The translations under genes and the position numbers were made by a program. 64,000 nt of DNA from Porpolomopsis calyptriformis (taxonomy: Eukaryota; Basidiomycota; Agaricomycetes; Agaricales; Hygrophoraceae), in NCBI GenBank assembly GCA_951640195.1, contig OX621175.1, positions 930,001-994,000 of the forward strand. Direction: 5' to 3'. Each line of letters begins with the position of its first letter. The first letter of the stretch is position 1. Under the pieces are notes generated by a model that ran no database searches, was not told the origin of the DNA, and saw only the letters and a program-made list of their open reading frames with translations. Positions 10,209-20,500 of this stretch are shown one piece after another.

Positions 10209-11527
10209 ATGGCCATTTTGCCTGGAGAGTTGACAGACAGAATAATTGACCACCTTCACGATGACGCGGATGCGCTCAAGATGTGCAGTCTCACTTGCAA
10301 AACATGGCTGCCTTCAAGCCGACATCACCTATTTTCAACCGTCCGCATTGATGCCAACCTAACTAGCTTTCTCAGCATAGTTGATGTCTCGTGGAGCACT
10401 CTTGGGCCTGCCATACAGCGTCTCGTCCTACACAAAATAGAACGTCTCCCCTTCCCGATCATGCCATCTGATCTTCTCCCGTCACGTCTTCCAAATGTCA
10501 GGACTTTGGAATTGTCCAATAATTCAATAGCTGTACCATCATTCAAGAATGCGATACCCTACCTAGACCTCGAAGAGCTCGTAATCCACGATACATCACT
10601 TTTAGGATGCTATGAACTCGTTCGCATCATTTGCGCCTACCCAAAGCTAGAGCGTCTCACTTTGTTCAATCTTATTTGGCTTAGACGATGGACACCTGGC
10701 CCACACCTCGAAACGCCGAAGCAACGATTGTCTTTCATCGTGCATAGATTTGAATTGCTAGACGATGTTCAATGTCATTTATTTGGGCAGTGGCTTCTTG
10801 ACCACTGTCAGCCGCTTCAGATAAACCATCTGGTTGTTCATCTGGGGGAAGACCAGCTAGTATGCCAATTTATCCGCAGTTCCGGCCCAAGTATCAAAAC
10901 TATGACTCTATCCTTAACAGATGCAATGCAGTCAGGTAAGCTCGAGCCTCCTTGCTCAAAGTTTGGTCCTGCTGAGATGGTTTTTTTGTTGCTAGATGTG
11001 CAAGAAGGTAAATTCATGCCCATTGGATTTGAAGCTTGCTTCGTGCCTAAGTACTTTATTTGTCGACAGGACATTTGTCGGATATCATTGATCTCACTCC
11101 GTGTATCAACTTGCGCTCATTAACAATTTGGGCATACAAAGCTGAACCAGGAGCGTCGTGGTCTGCCATATCATCGATTCAAGCCATCATTTCCTCCGTC
11201 TCATCCTCCCACTTTGAGACACTTGACTTCAGTCTCACCCTTTCGGGTGATAGCTTCCCCAATTGCACCAACATCGCAAAACTTTTGACTCGTTCTCCGT
11301 CACCATTCACGAACCTCAAGAAAATAGGATTCGTGATCTCCGTCCCAACCGCGAACTCTCATAATTCCCTTGTAGAGTCTGTCAGGAATGAATTTTCTGT
11401 ATTCAATGCTCGCGGAATTTTGGAGGTTCAAGTGTTTGGAAGACAGAGGACTCGTCTTTCCGTGAGCACGTCTCTAATTCTGCGTGCCTACCCTGTGACC
11501 ATTGTGGCAGTTTCATCCAGATTCTGA
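10209..11527 (+). CDS. F-box domain protein (copy 2)
   Basis: Full-length paralogue of the gene at the left edge. The first exon (10209-10935) opens with MAILPGELTDRIIDHLH and the F-box core CSLTCKTWLPSSRHHLF, then a leucine-rich region. Two models fit the 3' half: one 134-nt intron, or two introns of 60 and 62 nt around a 12-nt microexon (10996-11007). I prefer the second because intron sizes then match the rest of the window and copy 1 has the same structure with a 9-nt microexon. The preferred CDS join(10209..10935,10996..11007,11070..11527) gives 398 aa. It is likely an SCF substrate adaptor with unknown substrate, transcribed away from the NLR pseudogene. Confidence 0.85.
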
Positions 11528-11973
11528 AGATTCCGATTGATACAGAGTGAGATCTGGGCAGTCTTCCACCACTAATAATTCATGGCTAGATCGATGCATC
11601 TAATTACAAGTGTGAGGTCACCGTTGTTACTGGACCTATCCACTTCTGTTCATCATCTTTCACCGATTCCCTCTGAGATCTTTTGCCAGAAATACAGAAT
11701 GTACTGTTGGAGAGATAGACAGTAGCGGAACATGGTTATGAATTCGTGGTGGAAGATGTTGATGCTCAATGGTGAGCAGTAAACTGCTGAGCTCAGTCCA
11801 GATAGTCAATATTCAAGTGGGATGGCAAAAGGGCTCGTCGTCAAAGAAGAGGCTTGAAATGAGGTTGTGAATCGTTGATACAAATCCCAAACTGACGAGG
11901 CAGACTTGATTCGACCATTCGCTGACCAAGTCCACTTTCCGTTTTTCCTCGACGCTGGTCACCGACGTTCAGG
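11528..11973. other. Intergenic, nothing recognised
   Basis: About 450 bp between two co-oriented F-box genes. I see no coding similarity, RNA gene or repeat here. It presumably holds the promoter of the F-box gene starting at 11974. Confidence 0.5.
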
Positions 11974-13180
11974 ATGTCGAGGCTTCCAGCCGAACTCACA
12001 GATCGTATCATCGACTTCCTTCACTCAGATAGGACCGTGTTGAAGCAATGTTCGTTGGTTTGCCGAGACTGGCTCCCTTCCAGTCGATATCATCAATTCA
12101 ACAGATTGTCAATCACTCCTAGGAATGTCCGACATGTCATCGCGCTCTTAAACTCTCCCTTGTCGACCATCCCCAAATACTCCCGCACTCTCGCGATCCA
12201 ACTAAACCCCTATAGGGGGGTGGGGATCCACGAATCGACCCTTCTTAACGAGATCGGACCATATCTGGAGAGGTTCAATTCTCGGTCACTTCTTTTGAAA
12301 GGTCCCAAATGGATCCCTGTCAGTCAGGAATACAAAGCTTGCATTGACAGATGGCTTGCGGAGATCACCGACTTGGATCTCTGCGATCCTAACTTCGCAC
12401 TTCCGAAGCACTTCTTTGGCTTGATTGCCTCTTGCTCCTCGTTGGAGAGTTTGACTTTTCGTGCTGATAATCTCGACTTTTCCTTGTTGTCCTCGAGCAT
12501 CAACTCTTTTTCATTTCCCTCTCACCTCCACACCCTTCGCATTTTCGTTGGGACTGGTCGTGATGTTGTACCGTGGCTTCTTTCAACTCCACCCCTCCTC
12601 ACCGCGCGACGCCTTGAATTGTACAACCTCACCGTCGAGGACTTGGATGCTGATCCAATCTCACTCCACTCTTTACCATCCTTCATTCAAAGTTTCAGTA
12701 TCGAATTCTATGTTGAGGATTTGGGTGCGTCTACCTAGTTGCTCACTTAGTGCCTCATTGAATGGACTTCCAGGATATCTCTGCGATTATATTGACCTCA
12801 TGCTCGGTGACGATCTCTGTCCTTCGGGGTTGATCCCGCCTATTAACTATATTGCCACAGATCTAGAGCCCACTGTTCACCCCTGGATGGCGTTGTCACA
12901 TCTGACCCAAATTGAATTCAAGTATACCGTTTATGGTGTCGCCGATTTTGGTCGGGTGGAATGGGCAAGATTGGATCAGACCCTCACTAGATTTCAATTT
13001 GCCGGTCTTCGCAGGGTACGTATCAGTATTTATGAGTTCGATGGGAACGGCGAGGTCTGGGTAGGCAAAATTCGCAACTGGATGTGTGGTTTGAATAGGC
13101 GCAACATTCTTGATATCTTCACTTCATCTCAGCAAGACATCAATTGTTGGATTATGTTTACTTTTTGTCGGACATTATGA
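11974..13180 (+). CDS. F-box domain protein (copy 3)
   Basis: CDS join(11974..12724,12774..13180), 385 aa, with a 49-nt intron in phase 1. It starts MSRLPAELTDRIIDFLHSD; the F-box core CSLVCRDWLPSSRYHQF is followed by leucine-rich segments (LSTIPKYSRTLAI, CSSLESLTF, SFPSHLHTLRIF). This subfamily differs from copies 1 and 2 (CSLVCRDW instead of CSLTCKTW). It forms a tandem pair with the gene at 13878. The reading frame is intact to the C-terminal WIMFTFCRTL. Likely an SCF substrate receptor; the substrate cannot be inferred. Confidence 0.88.
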
Positions 13181-13877
13181 TACTTTGCCATGCAAAGGAA
13201 TGCCCAAGGCTTGGATTCCGACATACTGGACTCAGGGTCAGTGCGGTCTCGTTACCTGTAGCAGCACTTGATCGATTACATTATAGATTTCCTACATTCA
13301 GATACACTCCGGCCGCTGGCATACACACTGGTTTTCAAAGCCCATCTGAATAGTTCGGTGCCATTAGATCAATGTACACATCCATGAAATCAGGAAATCA
13401 AAATTTGGGTCGTACTCACCTCTTTGTTGTAGATGGGAGCCAGAGCTCTCGATTACCCTCCTCGTGTCAAGATTAATCGCGCCACGATCTTGGGTCACAG
13501 TCAATCTATTCTGTCATCAAGGCAGACCATAATTGATCTGGTGAATACGCCCAGACTCATTGACACTAGTCGTCTCATTTCTCATCTTTCCTGTGTTAGA
13601 CATTTCTACATTGTCTGCATCGACTGCTATTTATTTGGGGGATGTCCTACACCGAGGAAAGGAAAATCAGTGATTGAAATCAACCTGCTAATCATCGGTG
13701 ATGACTTTACTCTCAGGGAGGATGGCCTGATCCCTAAATGGAAACCTCGGCCTGCCTCCACCAACCACTAGAAAATATTGATGGCCATTGTTGAAAATGA
13801 CGCTTTGACTCAAGTCACTCTTGTGTTCAACTTTCATCTGGCCAGATCCACTCTTTGGACGCTTGTCGCCTACGTTC
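13181..13877. other. Spacer with a decayed F-box scrap
   Basis: About 700 bp between two tandem F-box genes. At about 13264-13350 one frame reads LIDYIIDFLHSD, i.e. the first helix of an F-box of this family without the rest. A similar, more decayed scrap lies behind the next F-box gene (about 15140-15200), so the duplicated unit was gene plus scrap. An open frame at 13433-13771 has no similarity I recognise. Confidence 0.6.
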
Positions 13878-15087
13878 ATGATGCCAAGGCTTCCGCCTGA
13901 ACTCACGGATTACATCATCGACTTCCTTCACTCGGACAGGGCCGCGTTGGACCAATGCTCGTTGGTTTGCCGAGACTGGCTTCCTTGCAGCCGATATCAT
14001 CAATTCGACAGGTTGTCAATCAATCCTGTGAATGTCCACCATCTGATAGATCTCTTAAACTCTCCTTTGTCGACCATCCCCAATTACCCTCGCACTCTTT
14101 TGATCCTAATCAACATTTTGCCAAACTATATGTGCAAGTCACCTACCCTTCTTGACGAGTTTGGACCATATCTGGAGAGATTCGCGGCGCGGTCAGTTGT
14201 CTTCCAAGGTTACAAATGGACCCCTGTCAGTCAGAATGCCAAAGCTTGCGTTGGCAGATGGCTCGCAAAGATCACTAACTTGGATATCTGTGATACCCTC
14301 TTTATGCTTCCGATGGACTTCATCGACTTGATTGTCTCTTGCTCCTCGTTGGAGAGGTTGACTATTGGTGCTGAAAATCTCAACTTTTCCCCATTCACCG
14401 ACTCTTTTTCGTTTTCCTCTCACCTCCATACCCTCCGTATTTCCATTGGGGTCAATGACGGGGACATACCCTGGCTTCTTTCAGCCCCACATTGCCTAAA
14501 TGTGCAGCGAGTTGAGCTGTACGACCTCACCTTAAAGGACTTGGATTCTTTTTCGATCTCGCTCCACACTTTACCAATCTGCACCCAGACTTTCAGGGTC
14601 GAATTCCATGTTCAGGACTTGGGTGCGTCTATCTAGTTGTTCACTTAGTAAAATCACTCCTCATTGAATGGACTTCCAGAACATCTCTGTGATTATATTA
14701 ACCGCATGTTCGGTGATAATCTTTATTTCTCGACCGTGGATCCTGCCCATTAACTGTATCGACACAGATCTAGGACCCAGTGTTCACCCCGGGATGGCCT
14801 CGTCGCAACTGACCCAAATTGACCTCAAGTATTGCGTTGATGATGTCGCTGAAGTCTACCGGGTGGATTGGGCAAGATTGTGTCGGATCCTCACTGACTT
14901 TGAATTTGCCACTCTGCGCAGAGTTTGTGTCAGCATTCATGAGCTCGAAGAGAAGAAGGAGGTCTTGGTTAGCAGTATTCATAACTGGATGTGCGAGATG
15001 AACAAGCGCAACATTCTGGATATTGTCACTTCATCCAATCAAGATGAAGATCTTTGGATTATGTTTACTTTGTGCAGGACAGTATAA
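13878..15087 (+). pseudogene. F-box domain protein (copy 4), frameshifted in exon 2
   Basis: Tandem paralogue of the gene at 11974. Exon 1 (13878-14622) is open: MMPRLPPELTDYIIDFLH, core CSLVCRDWLPCSRYHQF, then the same leucine-rich layout. A 57-nt intron (14623-14679) leads to exon 2 reading EHLCDYINRMFGDNL in the expected frame, but a TAA is met at about 14754 because one extra base has entered near 14740. The rest of the conserved tail (PINCIDTDLGPSVHP through WIMFTLCRTV) continues in the other frame to 15087. It is either a recent pseudogene, a truncated protein of about 270 aa that keeps the F-box, or an assembly error. Confidence 0.8.
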
Positions 15088-15846
15088 TGTTTTACCCTGC
15101 AGAATTATACACGGTCAGTCCAGTCTCGTTGTCTGCGGCAAGACTTGAACTGAACCACTAGATCACATTATAGGTTTACTACATTTAGATAGACTTGTGC
15201 TGCCGGTGTTGCACACCGTTCCAATTGACATCTTGGCTTCCATCAATTATACGTCCCCCTCTTTCATCAGACCCTCCAACTCAATTATCTTAGCTGACAT
15301 GCCTTTCCGAATACCCAATGTCAGGTTGCTCACCTTGTGCTGTCAGTTTTGACAAGGGCGAGGGGTCATATAGGGTTCATGCATGCGTTAAAGAACTTAG
15401 CTCTCAACATCAGCCTTGGAAAGCCCTGCACGGTCAGATTGTGTGGCTTCTGCTAAATTACATGACCAAGGCTCGTGGCATTCCCAACATCCATCCTGAG
15501 GGTGTTTCATGATTGTGTTCTAGTGTCTTAGTCCCTGTATTAGGTACCCTTTTCATAAGCTCTTCCACCGAAATCAGACTGCATCACAAATGGCACCCGG
15601 ATATCCGAAACTCAGGTAGAATCGGTCTTTACTTTTAGGTGATTGGGAAGAGCGCATATATAAATTATCTATGAAACCAGTAAAAATGAACCCAACAGAT
15701 GTGAACGTCTTGAGGCCCGCCTCATAATTAGAATAGGTGAATTGAAAGAAACATACCGCACAAGTTCTCCTGAACGTAAAGAATGTCAGAATTCACTGCC
15801 TCAGGATATCATTCTGGTGGAGGGTTCACAAAGACGTTTCGGGAGA
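15088..15846. other. Intergenic with a second F-box scrap
   Basis: About 760 bp. Positions 15110-15200 align with the scrap behind copy 3 but are full of stops, so this is the decayed second copy of the same relic. Nothing recognised in the remainder up to the 3' end of the GTPase gene. Confidence 0.5.
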
Positions 15847-16817
15847 TCAACCGAGAGCATCAGCTTGGTCTCGGGGGAGAAAAATATCGATGATGGCCCA
15901 TGCAGATTCATACGTGTCCAGGAATCGGGTGGTGGAAGATCCAAGGCTTAACATGGACCTCCAATACCTCTCCCGTAATTGGATTTCGCGTCGTGATCCT
16001 TCCTCTGGGCGAACTTTGGTCCACATCGTTGTTACAAGGACGACATTCTGGGCACCATTGCCACCGCACAAGTTTGTAAACATGCGCAAGTTCGTCAAGG
16101 GTGTTCCAACCGCACGATTGTCAGATATCCGATGCAGATATACAATTCCCGCAAGCTTGATGCGGTTATTGTACCTAGGATGAGGTGAGGCTGGGATGTG
16201 GGATAACACTTTCCTCATCTTACGTTTGGTTTAACCAGGCAGCAATCAGATTCAAAACATGGGTTTCTGACCGGCCGTGTGCATTGTCAATACCTGGAGT
16301 ATCAACCAAGACGATGGTCCTGTTGCGGTAGGGAACTCTGGAGGTTCGAATGCTTGTTGTCCCGGGGCTTATAGAATGGTTAATACCGGCATCACCCTGA
16401 TTGGTGGCAGTATTGATGAACTGTTCTGACGGTTGAGGTGGGGGGCATCAGCAAGGTAGAGAGACCTCACAGTAGTTTTCCCAGTGCCCGTCTGACCTAC
16501 AAGACTGATGATGGAAAGAATGAGTGACATTTCTCGTCACCACCAGAAATAACCTACGCGATGACGATATCGTTTTCTGAAATATCATTTCGTGGGGTAC
16601 GACTTGGTTGCGAACTTTCATTTTGTGGGATGGGATTTGGTTGTGGACTATTGTTTCGTGGGGTACGATTCGGTGGTGAACTATGATTTGGTGGGATACG
16701 ATTTAGTTGTGGACTATCGTTTCGTGGGCTAGGATTTGGTGGTGAACCATCGTGTCGTGAGATATGATTTGGTGGTGAACTATCATTTCGTTTGAATGGG
16801 TTGCGCATCCAGGCCAT
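15847..16817 (-). CDS. AIG1/GIMAP-like P-loop GTPase
   Basis: Small GTPase-domain protein common in agaricomycetes. Proposed exons 16558-16817, 16471-16504, 16224-16420 and 15847-16174 give about 272 aa; all joins keep frame. The G domain starts at DIVIALVGQTGTGKTT (G1), then FINTATN, a Thr-containing switch region (SPGTTSIRTS), VLVDTPG (G3), KLAGIVYLHRISDNR, and NVVLVTTMW at the G4 position. The N-terminal about 80 residues are low-complexity decapeptide-like repeats (R-N-D-S-P-x-x-N, P-P-N-x-S). The start is uncertain: an upstream in-frame ATG exists at 16955. The C-terminus looks short for the family, so a further intron or truncation is possible. It lies next to NLR copy B on the same strand. 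Confidence 0.72.
16565..16810 (-). repeat. Imperfect coding tandem repeat (about 30 nt units)
   Basis: On the minus strand the N-terminus of the GTPase is built from degenerate 10-11-residue units of the form R-N-D-S-P-Q-x-N-x-I/T-P. At DNA level the unit is visible as recurrent gattyggtggtgaacta-like blocks on the plus strand. The region is probably disordered and prone to length change. Confidence 0.7.
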
Positions 16818-17555
16818 AACTGTTGAAGCAGAGGTGCGATGGAGAAAGGCTGTGAAGGAGGAAAGGTCATCTGTATCTGGGGTGGGCACGAGTGAAGGTG
16901 TGGTGTATGGTAGCCGTATGGTATTGAAAACTGTTAGAAGTGCTGATCCGCGCAAAACGTGTTTGCCTCACGAGCTCACGGAGGTACAAACTGTCCGTAT
17001 AACTTTTTTACCTCGAGGCAAGGTTTGCTTCACTGGTTTATTGGATTCATTTTTCAGTCTAAACCCTCCTTAGAGCTTGGATGGGTCACAAATGATACTA
17101 TCGTCGCGTACAGGTTGGTTGGATTTTTGCCATTGGCGCCACAAGAGCCGGGAAAAGCAGTGTGAAGTTTGGACTGGACGATCTCCCCCGAATAGTTGAT
17201 TAACATCAAACACCCTGTTGACCACGGCCTGCACGCACTCGTAACGTCTGGGAACTTGCAAGAGCATCTCGGAGATTATCTCTTGGGCTGTGAATGGTAG
17301 CGAGAATGCCAGGGGTTAGAAATCAGTTCCCAAAACCGGATCGAAGAATCTACGTAGCCGTTATGCGAATGAGAGGATGGACTGGCGACCACCATTAGCT
17401 TGCAAAATCATATACAGTAGATCGTCTCTCAAAGATTTGCTGTATGCCTATCACTGAACTTGCCAGAGAGGAATCAAAATTTCTTAACCAAACAGCAGAC
17501 TCAGAAGTCTGCCAAAATGATGATGAGCCCACAAGACCACAAGACCAAGAATGAA
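16818..17555. other. Intergenic with a possible P-loop relic
   Basis: About 740 bp between the GTPase and NLR copy B. On the plus strand around 17130-17165 one frame reads FAIGATRAGKSSVKFG, a Walker A-like motif of the AIG1 type, soon followed by stops. No complete gene is recognised. Confidence 0.4.
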
Positions 17556-20500
17556 CTACAGGTTGCGAAAACGAAAAGAAGATGAAAAATCGAGGATAAT
17601 GACACGACCGTCAGCTGTCCCGAAAACTATCCGATCTCCGTTCGCAGCCAGCGACATTGGTCTACAAGAGACCGGAATCCAACAAATCCGTCTGTTTCGG
17701 GTGATTGAATGCACCCACCCGTCTTCGGCGATATAACCAAACACTGGGCCAGTTGGGTTTGAACCAGGGTGCAAACTATAAGATCGCGCGACCGACTCAA
17801 CCGAGCTGAAATGTCCTGTGAGGGTATCGAGATGTGCACCACTGGCTGCCTCCCACAGGCGAAGGGTTTTGTCGCTGGAACCAGACACGATACGCGTACC
17901 ATCAGAAGAGAATGCGACCGATTCTACCCAGTTGGAGTGTCCCTCAAGGGTATTCAGATGGGTACCACTGACTGAGTCCCACAGACAAAGGGTTCCATCG
18001 ACGGATCCAGATACGACACGAATGCCATCAGGGGAAAAGGCGACCGATTGTACCCAACCGGAATGTCCCCTGAAGGTGGTTTGATGTGCACCGCTGGCTG
18101 TGTCCCACAGCCGAACAGTATTGTCTCGGGATCCGGACACGATACGCGTGCCATCTGGGGAAAATGCGACCGATTCTACCCAGTCGGAATGTCCCTTGAG
18201 GGTGTTCAAATGCGTACCGCCTACTGTGTCCCACAGCCGAATGGTACGATCGCCGGATCCAGAGACGATACGCGTGCCATCTGGGGAGAATCCGACCGAG
18301 GATATCCAGTTGGAATGGCCCTCGAGGGTATTGAGATGTACACCACCGACTGCGTCCCACAGCCGAATGGTTTGGTCGATGGATCCAGACACAATACGTG
18401 TGCCATCTGGAGAAAATGCGACCGATTGTACCCAGTCGGAATGTCGCTCGAGAGTGTTCAGATGTGCATCGCTGACTGCATCCCACAGCCGAAGGGTTTT
18501 GTCGGTGGATCCAGATACAATACGCACGCCATCAAGGGAAAATGAGACCGATTGTACCCATTCGGAATGTCCTTCGAGGGTGTTGAGATGTGCACCGCTG
18601 ACTGTGTCCCACAGCCGAATGGTTTGGTCGATGGATCCAGACACAACACGTATGCCATCTGGAGAAAATGCGACCGAGGATATCCAATGGGAATGTCCTT
18701 CGAGGGTGTTAAGATGTGCGCCGCTGGCTGCGTCCCACAGCCGAAGAGTGTTGTCGGTGGATCCAGACACGATACGCATACCATCAGGGGAGAATGCGAC
18801 TGATCTTACGTGGTTCGAATGTCCTTTGAGGGTGTTCAGATTTGCACCACTGACCGTGTCCCACAGCCGAAGGGTTTTATCAGTGGATCCAGACACGATA
18901 CGGGAACCATTAGGGGAGAATGCGACAGATCTTACCGAACCGGAATGTCCCTCAAGGGTGTTCATATGTGCGCCACTGATTGCGTCCCACAGGCGAAGGG
19001 TTTTGTCAGTGGATCCAGACACGATACACGCGTTATCAGCGGAGAATGCGACCGATTGGACCCAACCGGAATGTCCCTCCAGGGTGTTTAGATGTGCACC
19101 GCTGAGTGGGTCCCACAGCCGAAGGGTTGTGTCGTTAGACCCAGACACGATACGCGTACCGTCAGGAGAAAATGCGACCGATTGTACCCAGTCGGAATGT
19201 CCCTTGAGGGTGTTCAAATGTGCACCGCTTACCGCGTCCCAGAGCCGAACGGTACGATCGCCAGATCCAGACACGATACACATCCCATCTGGGGAGAGTG
19301 CGACCGATTCTACCCATTCGGAATGTCCTTCTATTGTCCGTATACATGAATTCCACGTCCCATCCAGTCCATTGTATATTTTCACGGGAAGGTCCAGCTC
19401 TCGTCCGTATATCTTTTTCATTAAGGTTTCCAGAGGGGTGAACAGTAAAGCAGAGTGGTATATTTGAAGCGAAGAGCTGCTGATGATCCAGGAGAATTCC
19501 CGGGCAAACCGCTCGCAATCGTGAAGTAAATTCTTGGCATCAGTCATCCCTCTCTCCGCTTTCTGCAGATAAAGATGAGAATTGCCCATTGAAGAGTGGG
19601 AAGATAACATACAGCAATCGCCTTTTGGGCTGCGTCTAATGCAAGCAGACCATATCGAACATCTCCCATCAAACTGAGGGCCTCGATCCAGTATAATAGA
19701 TATTTCGAACAAAACTCGTTCAGGAGGTCGATGAGATTGTCAGAGAATGTCGCATTTTGTAGGTGCCAAGACCAATGACGACATGCATACTGTAGTTCAG
19801 GTCGGATGCACGTTATGACACGTATCGCAAGATCCTCGACCTCGCTATTGAGCAAGGATGGATTTCGTAGTCCGCAGATATCTCGCTTGAGCTGTTTCAT
19901 AGCGTCAAGACAAGCACAGGCGAGCGACGTGTGTTGCATCTGGGTGTCAATGACATATTTTGGATTCAGACATCGTGTTGGATTTGATATATAGTCGAAA
20001 AACGATGGATGAAGCGTTCGGATCACTTGCGTGTCGTTATCAGGCACTAAGATAACTGAATGGAGTCGCTGAAGTGTTGCTCGCACTGTCCGTGGTGGAA
20101 TGCCTAGTAATCGTTCGAGAGCGAGTGACGAAAGAGGGTCTCGGAGGAGTACGATCGTTCCTAGAATCATCTTCAGACGACCAGAAAGATGAGCGGATAT
20201 GTCAGGAAATGCATGGTTTAACACTTGACCGTATAGTTGATCAAGGTTATAATGCGGCGACGTGTTTTCTGTTGCTGTGGGTGCGTTACATAGAAGACGA
20301 GAAAGCTGATGTTTGGGGTCACAATAGTTTTCATCTTCAATGAATTTCACCGAAGTTGACGCGAAAATGAAAAGTCCGAAAGACATCCGCGTAAGGGCAT
20401 CGATATCTGCGATTGATGGCCATTCGTTTTCAAGATGATACAATTCTCTCGTTAAGGCGAGTTTCATTGAAAGGTAATGTTTGATGTCGCTCTGAACGAC

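Noticed and set aside
17800..19340. Regular 126-bp direct repeats resembling a CRISPR or satellite array
   Set aside because: The units are coding WD40 repeats in one open exon of a eukaryotic gene; no spacer/repeat structure.
18048..19467. Long open frames on the plus strand opposite the WD40 array
   Set aside because: They follow the 126-bp repeat and only mirror the minus-strand WD40 code; no independent family similarity.
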